Shown: positions 25,203-32,725 of the stretch, piece after piece
Position numbering within the stretch: the first letter of the stretch is position 1
How the letters are laid out: every line of letters begins with the position of its first letter
Origin: CAVQGZ01 sp942491665
GTDB taxonomy: Bacteria > Actinomycetota > Actinomycetes > Jiangellales > Jiangellaceae
Direction: 5' to 3'
Assembly (NCBI GenBank): GCA_942491665.1
Contig: CALOBR010000005.1
Coordinates: 124,001-188,000, forward strand
DNA: 64,000 bases
The notes under the pieces: model-generated
What the model was told of the DNA's origin: nothing
What the model saw: the letters and a program-made list of their open reading frames with translations, nothing else
The model's database searches: none
Position numbers and translations under genes: made by a program

Positions 25203-25224
25203 GATCTGGCACGCGTGCCAGATC
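25203..25224. repeat. 22-bp perfect palindrome upstream of the integrase
   Basis: GATCTGGCACG followed by its exact reverse complement. It is centred about 30 bp before the integrase start and about 105 bp from attR. Each half contains CTGGCACG/CGTGCCAG, the octamer also found near attL. Likely an operator or arm-type recombination site. Confidence 0.55.
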
Positions 25225-25317
25225 AAACGGCTACTCGAGGGTGCTGCCTGCAACAGCCTGCAGGCTCCGTGCCTGCTCAGAGGGATGATGCCCAGGTCAG
25301 AGGCTTGTCAAACAGAA

Positions 25318-25340
25318 GTTCGACACCAGTATCGCCCACC
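25318..25340 (+). repeat. Right attachment site (attR)
   Basis: A copy of the last 23 bp of the tRNA-Val(CAC) region with one mismatch. It is not part of any tRNA here. It ends the element; 36 bp later the META-domain lipoprotein gene begins. Confidence 0.8.
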
Positions 25341-25375
25341 GCCTCTGTTTGCCGTGTCGAAGGGGAGCGCTCACC

Positions 25376-26167
25376 ATGAACGCTTTGCTGGTGCTTGCAG
25401 CGGTCGCGTCGATGGTGGTTGCCGGCTGCGCAAGCGACGAGAGCGACGACGCCGAGGCGGGCACGGCGGCTGACCTCACCGGTTCGTCGTGGGTTCTTAC
25501 GTCGTACTCGGCCGCGGGTGGCGAGGAGCCGACTCCCGCAGCCGTGAGCGAGTCCACGCTGACCTTCCTCGCCGACGGCGATGCGGCTGGGTCGACCGGC
25601 TGCAACCGCTTCGCCGTCGCGTGGGCCCAGGATGGCTCGGCGCTGACCATGGAGCCTGGTCCGGTGACGCTGATGGCCTGTGCCGACCCCGATGTCGAGG
25701 CCCAGGAGCAGGCGGTGCTCGCCGCCTTCCCCCTCGTCACCGCCTTCGAGCAGGGCGACGACACCTTGACGCTGCGAGATGCCGGGGGCGCCGACCTGCT
25801 GACCTACGAGGCGGGAGTCGACGACCTGGCCGGAACGTCATGGGTCGCGACCGGCGTCAACAACCAGAACGGCGGGGTCGAGGGCACCGCGGCCACGGCC
25901 GACGTCACCGCTGTGTTCGCCGCCGACGGAACGGTCTCGGGGTTCACAGGGTGCCGCGACTACTCGGGACAGTGGACGGCTGGTGAGGGCGAGATCGCCC
26001 TCACCGACGTGACGACCGAGGGCGAGGAGTGCTCCGGCGAGCAGGCAACTCTCGAAGAGAACTACGTGGCCGCCCTGGCCAACACGACGACGTTCAAGCT
26101 CGAGAGCAGCACGCTCAACCTGCGCGCCGCCGACGGCGCGACCCAGGTGACCTTCGCGGGCGCCTGA
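25376..26167 (+). CDS. Lipoprotein with two META (HslJ-like) domains
   Basis: Encodes 263 residues from ATG 25376. The signal MNALLVLAAVASMVVAGC ends in a lipobox with Cys at residue 18. Two copies of the META/HslJ beta-barrel domain follow. The first (about 35-140) has LTGSSWVLTSY and GSTGCNRFAVAW; the second (about 145-262) has LAGTSWVATGV and GFTGCRDYSGQW. The conserved TGCNR-type cysteine is kept in each. META proteins are linked to motility or stress resistance in a few bacteria, with no known enzymatic role. The gene lies just outside the element and 48 bp before thrS. Confidence 0.85.
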   Translation: MNALLVLAAVASMVVAGCASDESDDAEAGTAADLTGSSWVLTSYSAAGGEEPTPAAVSESTLTFLADGDAAGSTGCNRFAVAWAQDGSALTMEPGPVTLMACADPDVEAQEQAVLAAFPLVTAFEQGDDTLTLRDAGGADLLTYEAGVDDLAGTSWVATGVNNQNGGVEGTAATADVTAVFAADGTVSGFTGCRDYSGQWTAGEGEIALTDVTTEGEECSGEQATLEENYVAALANTTTFKLESSTLNLRAADGATQVTFAGA

Positions 26168-26215
26168 CGCCACGTACCACCCGACGAAAGACCGATCCAC
26201 GACGGGGAGAACACC

Positions 26216-28174
26216 GTGCCCGACCTTCTGCTCACCGTCGACTCCCGCGAGCTCAGGGCACCCGAGGGCGCGTCCGCCGGTGAGGTGCTGCGCAGCGTGG
26301 GTGCCGAGGCCGTCGTCGCACGGGTCAACGGGACGCTGGTGGACCTGGCCGCGCCGGTCGCCGACGGCGACGTCGTCGAGCCCGTCGCTCTCGACAGCGA
26401 CGAGGGACGCGCCGTGCTGCGCCACTCCACCGCGCACGTGCTGGCCCAGGCGGTCCAGGAGCTGTTCCCGAAGGCCCGTCTGGGCATCGGCCCGCCGGTC
26501 AAGGACGGCTTCTACTACGACTTCGATGTCGCCGAGCCCTTCACCCCCGACGACCTCGATGCCCTGTCGACTCGTATGCGCAAGATCGTCAAGGAGGGGC
26601 AGCGCTTCTCCCGCCGCGTCGTGACCGACGACGACGCGCGCACCGAGCTGGTCGGCGAGCCGTACAAGCTGGAGCTGATCGGGCTCAAGGGCAACGCAGC
26701 CGATGCCGCCGAAGGTGCGTCCGCGGAGGTCGGTGGCGGCGAGCTGACCATCTACGACAACCTGCGCCGCGACGGGTCGCTGGCCTGGAACGACCTGTGT
26801 CGCGGTCCTCACCTGCCGACCACCAAGCACATCCCGGCCTTCCAGCTGATGCGGGTGGCGGCGGCCTACTGGCGCGGGTCGGAGAAGAACCCGCAGCTGC
26901 AGCGCATCTACGGCACTGCGTGGGAGTCCAAGGAGGCGCTGCGCGCCCACCTCGACATGCTCGCCGAGGCCGAGAAGCGCGACCACCGCAAGCTCGGCGC
27001 CGAGCTCGACCTGTTCTCCTTCCCGGAGCAGATCGGCTCCGGCCTCGCGGTGTGGCACCCCAAGGGCGGGGTGGTGCGCATGGTGATGGAGGACTACTCC
27101 CGCCGTCGCCACGAAGAGGCCGGCTACCAGTTCGTGCAGACCCCGCACCTCACCAAGGGGACGCTGTTCGAGACCTCTGGGCACCTGCAGTGGTACGCGG
27201 AGGGCATGTACCCGCCGATGGAGCTCGACGCCGGTGCCGAGTACTACCTCAAGCCCATGAACTGCCCGATGCATATGCTCATCTACTCCTCGCGCGGACG
27301 CTCTTACCGCGAGCTTCCGATGCGCCTGTTCGAGTTCGGCACGGTCTACCGCTACGAGAAGTCCGGCGTCGTGCACGGCCTCACCCGCGCCCGCGGCTTC
27401 ACCCAGGACGACTCGCACATCTTCTGCACCCCGGAGCAGCTCTCCGACGAGCTCGCGTCGCTGCTCGACTTCGTCGTCGGGCTGCTGCGCGACTACGGGC
27501 TCACCGACTTCACCGCCGAGTTGTCGACCCGTCCGGAGAAGTTCGTCGGCGAGCCCCAGCAGTGGGACGTCGCGGAGGCCGCGCTGCGCGAGGCGCTCGA
27601 CCGTTCGGGGCTGGAGTACTCCGTCGCCGAGGGCGAGGGCGCGTTCTACGCCCCGAAGATCGACGTTCACGTCTCCGACGCCATCGGCCGCCGCTGGCAG
27701 CTCTCGACCCTTCAGGTCGACCTTCAGCTTCCGGTGCGCTTCGACCTGGAGTACCAGGCCGCCGACGGAACCCGGCAGCGCCCCTACGTGATCCATCGGG
27801 CGCTCTTCGGCTCGGTCGAGCGGTTCTTCGGCATCCTGCTGGAGCACTACGCCGGTGCTTTCCCGGCATGGCTCGCGCCGGTGCAGGTGACGGGCATCCC
27901 GATCACCGACGCGCACGTCGGCTACCTGCGCGACATCGCCGAGCGCCTGCGCTCACGTGGCATCCGCGTCGAGGTCGACACCTCCGACGACCGCATGCAG
28001 AAGAAGATCCGCAACGCCCAGAAGTCCAAAGTGCCCTTCATGCTGCTGGCCGGCGACACCGACGTGGACGCCGTGGCGGTGTCGTTCCGCTACCGCGACG
28101 GCACACAGCGCAACGGGGTGCCGGTGGACGAGGCGATCGACGAGATCGTCCGCGTCGTGGCCGAGCGGAGCTAG
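26216..28174 (+). CDS. thrS: Threonyl-tRNA synthetase
   Basis: A class II synthetase of 652 residues that charges tRNA-Thr. It carries an N-terminal TGS domain (to about residue 60), then the editing domain whose His motif is visible in HSTAHVLAQAV. The catalytic core has KPMNCPMHM (a zinc ligand Cys), TQDDSHIFC and HRALFGSVERF, and an anticodon-binding domain follows with IPITDAHVGY. The GTG start has GGGGAG 6 nt upstream. The stop overlaps or abuts the start of the next gene. No T-box leader is visible in the 48-bp gap before it. Confidence 0.97.
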   Translation: MPDLLLTVDSRELRAPEGASAGEVLRSVGAEAVVARVNGTLVDLAAPVADGDVVEPVALDSDEGRAVLRHSTAHVLAQAVQELFPKARLGIGPPVKDGFYYDFDVAEPFTPDDLDALSTRMRKIVKEGQRFSRRVVTDDDARTELVGEPYKLELIGLKGNAADAAEGASAEVGGGELTIYDNLRRDGSLAWNDLCRGPHLPTTKHIPAFQLMRVAAAYWRGSEKNPQLQRIYGTAWESKEALRAHLDMLAEAEKRDHRKLGAELDLFSFPEQIGSGLAVWHPKGGVVRMVMEDYSRRRHEEAGYQFVQTPHLTKGTLFETSGHLQWYAEGMYPPMELDAGAEYYLKPMNCPMHMLIYSSRGRSYRELPMRLFEFGTVYRYEKSGVVHGLTRARGFTQDDSHIFCTPEQLSDELASLLDFVVGLLRDYGLTDFTAELSTRPEKFVGEPQQWDVAEAALREALDRSGLEYSVAEGEGAFYAPKIDVHVSDAIGRRWQLSTLQVDLQLPVRFDLEYQAADGTRQRPYVIHRALFGSVERFFGILLEHYAGAFPAWLAPVQVTGIPITDAHVGYLRDIAERLRSRGIRVEVDTSDDRMQKKIRNAQKSKVPFMLLAGDTDVDAVAVSFRYRDGTQRNGVPVDEAIDEIVRVVAERS

Positions 28175-28176
28175 TG

Positions 28177-28734
28177 GTGACCGGCAGCGGGGAGCAGCCA
28201 GCCGACCTGGTGGCACAGGACGGCGTCTCGGTGCCCGACCGCCTGGCCCGGCTCTGGACACCGCACCGCATGGCCTACATCAAGGGTGAAGCCGAGACCG
28301 GACGAGACGTGGGCGGCTGCCCGTTCTGCCGCATCCCCTCCCTCGATGACACGTCCGGGCTGGTGCTGCGTCGCGGCGAGCACGTCTACGCAGTGCTCAA
28401 CCTGCACCCGTACAACCCCGGTCACCTGATGGTGGTGCCCTACCGGCACGTCGCCGAGCTCGACGAGCTCACGCAGGACGAGGCGACCGAGCTGACCCTG
28501 CTGACGCAGCAGGCGCTGCGCGCCGTCCGGGCGATCTCGCGTCCGCACGGGTTCAACGTCGGCCTCAACCTCGGGGGGGTGGCCGGCGGGTCGCTGGCCG
28601 CGCACCTGCACCAGCACGTCGTGCCACGGTGGAGCGGCGACGCCAACTTCATCGCCGTCATCTCCCACACGAAGATCATCCCGCAGCTGCTGAGCGAGAC
28701 GAGGGGCCTGCTGGCCGACGCCTGGCAGGACTGA
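28177..28734 (+). CDS. HIT-family hydrolase, AP4A phosphorylase-like
   Basis: Encodes 185 residues from GTG 28177 (GTG 28174 is an in-frame alternative). The histidine triad HLHQHVVPRW is at about 143-152. The CPFC pair at 48-51 and the N-terminal LWTPHRMAYI are shared with the mycobacterial neighbour of pgsA1 (Rv2613c), described as a diadenosine tetraphosphate phosphorylase. The conserved place between thrS and pgsA supports this orthology. The start lies on the thrS stop, so the two are cotranscribed. Cytoplasmic. Nucleotide hydrolase class is sure, exact substrate inferred. Confidence 0.88.
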   Translation: MTGSGEQPADLVAQDGVSVPDRLARLWTPHRMAYIKGEAETGRDVGGCPFCRIPSLDDTSGLVLRRGEHVYAVLNLHPYNPGHLMVVPYRHVAELDELTQDEATELTLLTQQALRAVRAISRPHGFNVGLNLGGVAGGSLAAHLHQHVVPRWSGDANFIAVISHTKIIPQLLSETRGLLADAWQD

Positions 28735-28741
28735 GCCCCCG

Positions 28742-28768
28742 CTGCCCCACCTGCCCCACCTGCCCCAC
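28742..28768. repeat. Three tandem copies of a 9-bp unit
   Basis: CTGCCCCAC is repeated exactly three times, starting 8 bp after the HIT-gene stop. It is part of the 148-bp gap between convergent genes. Confidence 0.7.
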
Positions 28769-28775
28769 ACCTCCG

Positions 28776-28835
28776 CGCGATCTTGGCGCTGTGGCCGCAA
28801 ACCCCGACCCATCCGGCCGCTACGCCAAGATCGCG
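28776..28835. terminator. Hairpin between convergent HIT and EF-G2 genes
   Basis: CGCGATCTTGGCG at 28776-28788 is inverted at 28823-28835 (13 bp, no mismatch), with a 34-nt loop. Probably a bidirectional terminator, though the loop is long. Confidence 0.45.
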
Positions 28836-28882
28836 GGGAAGCGAGCCGGCCGGTGGCCCGAACCCGCGCGGGGCGGCGGCGG

Positions 28883-31042
28883 TCAGTGGGTCTCGCGCGC
28901 CGCCTCGATGGCTTTCGCGGTCAGGTGGGACGGCATCGGCTCGTAGTGGCTGAAGGTTCGCGAAAACGTGCCCGTCCCGTGCGACATCGAGCGAAGGTCG
29001 ATCGCGTACCGAACGATCTCGACCTGCGGCACCTGCGCCCGCACGACCGTGCGGCCGCGGCCGATCGGCTCCGTGCCCTGCACACGCCCACGACGTGACG
29101 ACAGGTCGCCCATCACCGCACCGAGGTGCTCGTCGCTGATCAGCACTGACACGTCGTCCACCGGCTCGAGCAGCGACACACCTGCGGTGTCGGCGGCATC
29201 GCGCAGTGCGAGAGCGCCGGCGGTCTGGAACGCCATGTCGGAGGAGTCGACGCTGTGCGCCTTGCCGTCGACCAAGGTGACTCTGAAGTCGACCATCGGG
29301 TAGCCGGCTGCAACACCCTTCTCGGCCTGAGCTCGCACCCCCTTCTCCACCGAGGGGATGAACTGCCGCGGCACGGACCCGCCCACGACCTTGTCGACGA
29401 ACTCGATTCCCGAGCCCTCGGGCAGCGGCTCGACCTCGATGTCGCAGACGCCGAACTGGCCATGACCGCCGCTCTGCTTCACGTGCCGCCCACGCGCATT
29501 GGCCGCCCCGGTGAATGTCTCACGCAGCGGCACGCGTAGGTCGGTGCGGTCGACCTCGACGCCGTAGCGGGACGAGAGCTTGTCGATCAGCACGTCGGTG
29601 TGGGCTTCGCCCATGGTCCAGAGCACGAGCTGGTGGGTCTCGGGGTTGTTCTCGACCCGCATCGTCGGGTCTTCGGCGACGAGGCGGCCGAGCGCCCCCG
29701 ACAGCTTGTCTTCGTCGGCCTTGGCGTGCGCAACGATGGCCACCGGCAGCAGCGGCTCAGGCAGCTCCCAGGGCCGCAGCACCAGCGGGCTGTCCTTGTC
29801 CGAGAGGGTGTCGCCGGTCTCGGCGCGCGACAGCTTGGCCACCGCACAGATGTCGCCAGCCACGCACTCACCGACCGTGCGAAGAGTCTTGCCCAGCGGG
29901 GAGCTGAGGGCGCCGATGCGCTCGTCCTCGTCGTGGTCCTCGTGGCCGCTCTGCTCGCCGGCGAACGTCGTCAGGTGCCCCGAGACATGCACCGTGGTGT
30001 CGGGGCGCATGGTTCCAGAGAACACCCGCACAAGGCTGATGCGTCCTACGTAGGGGTCTGAGGTCGTCTTGACGACCTCGGCGACCAGTGGCCCAGCCGG
30101 GTCGACGCGAAGGTCGGAGATGGGCTTGCCCTCCAGCGTCGTCGCCTCGGGCATGGGATGCTCGAAGGGGGACGGGAACGCGCTGGTGATCACCTCGAGC
30201 AGCTCGTCCACGCCGACCCCGGTGCCCGAGCACACCGGGATGACCGGGTGGAACGAGCCGCGTGCGACGGCCTTCTCCATGTCGTCGACGAGCACCTGCA
30301 GCGGCACCGGCTCGCCGGAGAGGTAGCGGTCCATCAGGGTCTCGTCCTCGGACTCCTCGATGATGGCCTCGATCAGAGTGGGCCGGGCGTCAGCGATCTG
30401 CGCTGCCTCGTCCTCGGTCGGCTCGCGCTCGCTCATCACGCCGTCGGCGTGGTCGTAGGCGCGCTCGGACAGCAGCGCCAGCAGCCCGGTCACCTGCGAG
30501 CCGGCACTCACCGGCAGGTAGGCGGGCAGCACTTTCTCGCCGAACGCCTGCTGGCACGCGTCAAGCGTGGCGGCTAGGTCGGCACGCTGGTGGTCGAGCT
30601 TGGTGATGACGACAGCTCGCGGCATCGTGACTGCGGCGCACTCCTCCCAGAGCGCCTGCGTCGACCCGTCGATGCCGTCGGCCGCCGACACCACGAACAG
30701 GGCGCAGTCGGCAGCGCGCAGCCCAGCGCGCAGCTCACCGACGTAGTCGGCGTAGCCAGGTGTGTCGAGCAGGTTCACCTTGACGCCGTTGGCCGCCAAG
30801 GGTGCCAGCGTCAGCGACACCGAGCGCTGCTGCTTGATGTCTGCCTCGTCGTAGTCGGTGACGGTGGAGCCGTCCTCGACGCGCCCGGCCCGCGGGATGG
30901 TTCCCGTCCCGGCCAGCATCGACTCGACAAGCGTCGTCTTGCCGGCACCGGTGTGCCCGACGAGGACGACGTTGCGCACGCCGTCCGGGGATGAGGCGAC
31001 CGGGGCAGTGCCGTTCGACGAGCCGGGACGATCTGCAGCCAT
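28883..31042 (-). CDS. fusA2: Elongation factor G-like GTPase (EF-G2 type)
   Basis: Encodes 719 residues with the full EF-G domain series. The G domain has G1 GHTGAGKT at 29-36 and G3 DTPGY at 93-97. The G4 element reads TKLD (147-150) in place of the usual NKxD, and the switch region lacks the canonical RGITI (it has QQRSVSLTLAP). These changes and the divergent domain III-V sequence place it in the actinobacterial EF-G2/FusA-like group, not the main translocase. It may act in special ribosome states. A ribosome binding site GGAG precedes the ATG. It stands alone on the minus strand, divergent from pgsA. Confidence 0.86.
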   Translation of the reverse strand: MAADRPGSSNGTAPVASSPDGVRNVVLVGHTGAGKTTLVESMLAGTGTIPRAGRVEDGSTVTDYDEADIKQQRSVSLTLAPLAANGVKVNLLDTPGYADYVGELRAGLRAADCALFVVSAADGIDGSTQALWEECAAVTMPRAVVITKLDHQRADLAATLDACQQAFGEKVLPAYLPVSAGSQVTGLLALLSERAYDHADGVMSEREPTEDEAAQIADARPTLIEAIIEESEDETLMDRYLSGEPVPLQVLVDDMEKAVARGSFHPVIPVCSGTGVGVDELLEVITSAFPSPFEHPMPEATTLEGKPISDLRVDPAGPLVAEVVKTTSDPYVGRISLVRVFSGTMRPDTTVHVSGHLTTFAGEQSGHEDHDEDERIGALSSPLGKTLRTVGECVAGDICAVAKLSRAETGDTLSDKDSPLVLRPWELPEPLLPVAIVAHAKADEDKLSGALGRLVAEDPTMRVENNPETHQLVLWTMGEAHTDVLIDKLSSRYGVEVDRTDLRVPLRETFTGAANARGRHVKQSGGHGQFGVCDIEVEPLPEGSGIEFVDKVVGGSVPRQFIPSVEKGVRAQAEKGVAAGYPMVDFRVTLVDGKAHSVDSSDMAFQTAGALALRDAADTAGVSLLEPVDDVSVLISDEHLGAVMGDLSSRRGRVQGTEPIGRGRTVVRAQVPQVEIVRYAIDLRSMSHGTGTFSRTFSHYEPMPSHLTAKAIEAARETH

Positions 31043-31176
31043 GGGTACTCCGTTCGTGTGACGCGGGAGGCCTTCACCTTTGCCGTCGGCGGTATCCCAT
31101 CACAAGGGGCCGAAAGAACCTCTCGGCCACCCCAATCCCCGCCGCTCACGTCCGACAATGGTGCCTGCCGACGCCG

Positions 31177-31182
31177 TAGCAT
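31177..31182 (+). promoter_or_regulatory. Candidate -10 hexamer before pgsA
   Basis: TAGCAT, 8 nt before GTG 31191. No ribosome binding site precedes that codon, which fits a leaderless mRNA for the pgsA-pimA operon. Confidence 0.4.
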
Positions 31183-31190
31183 CATCACCC

Positions 31191-31817
31191 GTGCTGAGCA
31201 GCCGCGTGCGCCCGATGGTGGCCAGGGTCTTCGACCCGATCGCCCGCGGACTGCTGCGTCTGGGGCTCACCCCCGACATGGTGACGGTGATCGGGACGGC
31301 GGCCGTGGTGACGACGGCGCTCGTGGCCTACCCCAACGGATGGCTGCTGCCCGGGACGCTGCTCATCGCGGTGTTCGTGTTTGCCGACAGCCTCGACGGC
31401 ACCATGGCCCGCCTGTCGGGACGCTCCAGCGACTGGGGCGCCTTTCTCGACTCGACGCTCGATCGCCTCGCCGACGCGTCCATCTTCGCCGGGCTCACCC
31501 TGTGGTTCGCAGCCGACGGCAACATGCTCGGCGTGGCGCTGACGCTGGCGTCGCTGGTGCTCGGCCAGCTCGTGTCCTACGCACGTGCCCGGGCCGAAGG
31601 ATTGGGAGCCACCGCCGCGGTTGGCGTCGCCGAGCGGTCCGAACGCCTCATCGTCGTGCTGCTGGCGGCTGGCTTCGTTGGGCTCGGGCTCTCACCGACG
31701 GTGCTGGTCGTGGCCATGGCGGTGCTGGCCATCGCCTCAGCCGTCACCGTCGTGCAGCGCATGATCGTGGTGCGCCGACAGCTCGGCGGGGTGTCCAGCC
31801 AGGTCGAGGAGTCCTGA
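31191..31817 (+). CDS. pgsA: Phosphatidylinositol phosphate synthase (CDP-alcohol phosphatidyltransferase)
   Basis: Joins CDP-diacylglycerol and inositol-1-phosphate, the entry to phosphatidylinositol and PIM lipids. From GTG 31191 it has 208 residues; an in-frame ATG at 31158 would add eleven. The signature D66-SL-D69-G-TM-A73-R ... G83 ... D87 ... D91 (D(x)2DG(x)2AR(x)8G(x)3D(x)3D) is complete. About six membrane helices follow the amphipathic N-terminus. It is followed by a PIM acyltransferase gene and pimA, as in mycobacteria (pgsA1, Rv2611c, pimA), which supports inositol over glycerol as acceptor. Confidence 0.9.
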   Translation: MLSSRVRPMVARVFDPIARGLLRLGLTPDMVTVIGTAAVVTTALVAYPNGWLLPGTLLIAVFVFADSLDGTMARLSGRSSDWGAFLDSTLDRLADASIFAGLTLWFAADGNMLGVALTLASLVLGQLVSYARARAEGLGATAAVGVAERSERLIVVLLAAGFVGLGLSPTVLVVAMAVLAIASAVTVVQRMIVVRRQLGGVSSQVEES

Positions 31818-31819
31818 GC

Positions 31820-32725
31820 GTGGCCATCGGGGACGTCGCAGCCGTCGCGGCCTACCGCGGTGGCTGGCGCGCCGTGAGACTCCTGCCGGACGCAGCGGCC
31901 TACCGGCTCTTCGACCAGGTCGCCGACACGGCGTGGCGGAGGCAGACGAAGGGCGCGCGGCGGCTGCGGGCCAACCTCGCCCGGGTCGTGCCCGACGCCG
32001 ACGACGCCACGCTCGACCAGCTCACGCGCGACGGGCTGCGCTCGTACTTCCGCTACTGGTGCGACGCCTTTCGCCTGCCCGACTGGAGCATCGACCGCAT
32101 CAACCGCCTCGAGGTGCACGGCGAGCATGTGCTGCGCGACGCGCTTGCCACCGGGCACGGCGCCGTCGGTGCTCTGCCGCACACCGGCAACTGGGACCAC
32201 GCCGGTGCCTGGGTGATCTCGCACGGCATGGCCGTGACCACCGTCGCCGAGCGGTTGGAGCCCGAGTCGGTGTACCGGCAGTTCCTGGAGTTCCGCGAGG
32301 GCCTAGGCATGACGATCTACCCGCTCACCGGTGGTGAGGTCGACGTCATGACCCGCTTGGCCGAGCACGTCGCCGGCAACGACTTCGTGCCACTGCTCGC
32401 CGACCGCGACCTGACAGCACGTGGCATCCCGGTCAGGTTCTTCGGCGAGGAGGCCTCGATGCCGGCTGGGCCGGCTAGCCTGGCGCTGCGCACCGGGGCG
32501 CCCCTCATCCCCGTCACGACCTGGTTCGAGGGGACTGGCCCCGACCACAGCCTGGTTCTGCAGTTCGAGACACCGATCCCGGTGCCCGACGCAGGCACGG
32601 ACCGGGAGAAGGCGGCGGTGATGACCCAGCACCTCGCCGATGTCTTCGCCTTGCGCATCGCCGAGCGCCCGACCGACTGGCACATGCTGCAGAAGCTGTT
32701 CACCGCCGACCTCGACCCCCGATGA
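31820..32725 (+). CDS. Phosphatidylinositol mannoside acyltransferase (PatA-like)
   Basis: A membrane-associated acyltransferase of the LpxL/HtrB fold with 301 residues. In mycobacteria the orthologue (Rv2611c, PatA) adds palmitate to the PimA-made mannose. The H(x)4D motif is HTGNWD at about 121-126, and GPASLALRTGAPLIPV near residue 220 supplies the second conserved element. The GTG at 31820 has GAGGAG 8 nt upstream and lies two bases after the pgsA stop. The frame is open much further upstream, but that part is antisense-like Arg-rich sequence over pgsA. The stop overlaps pimA in ATGA. Confidence 0.88.
   Translation: MAIGDVAAVAAYRGGWRAVRLLPDAAAYRLFDQVADTAWRRQTKGARRLRANLARVVPDADDATLDQLTRDGLRSYFRYWCDAFRLPDWSIDRINRLEVHGEHVLRDALATGHGAVGALPHTGNWDHAGAWVISHGMAVTTVAERLEPESVYRQFLEFREGLGMTIYPLTGGEVDVMTRLAEHVAGNDFVPLLADRDLTARGIPVRFFGEEASMPAGPASLALRTGAPLIPVTTWFEGTGPDHSLVLQFETPIPVPDAGTDREKAAVMTQHLADVFALRIAERPTDWHMLQKLFTADLDPR

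Larger units (their letters stand above)
17483..25340. mobile_element. Degenerate tRNA-Val-integrated genetic element
   Basis: About 7.9 kb bounded by the tRNA-Val 3' end and its direct repeat. It holds a tyrosine integrase next to the right end, an excisionase-like gene, a Toprim-domain gene of the kind seen in actinobacterial mobile elements, and unrelated cargo. Integrase, excisionase and Toprim genes are each frameshifted or truncated, and an acyltransferase and a P-type ATPase are present only as fragments. No replication, conjugation or phage structural gene is recognisable. It should no longer be able to excise without help. Confidence 0.78.

Noticed and set aside
26168..26215. T-box or other riboswitch before thrS
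   Set aside because: The gap is only 48 bp and shows no T-box sequence or antiterminator fold.
31058..31819. N-terminal extension of the PIM acyltransferase over pgsA
   Set aside because: It is an out-of-frame reading of pgsA. GTG 31820 with GAGGAG upstream gives the normal family length.
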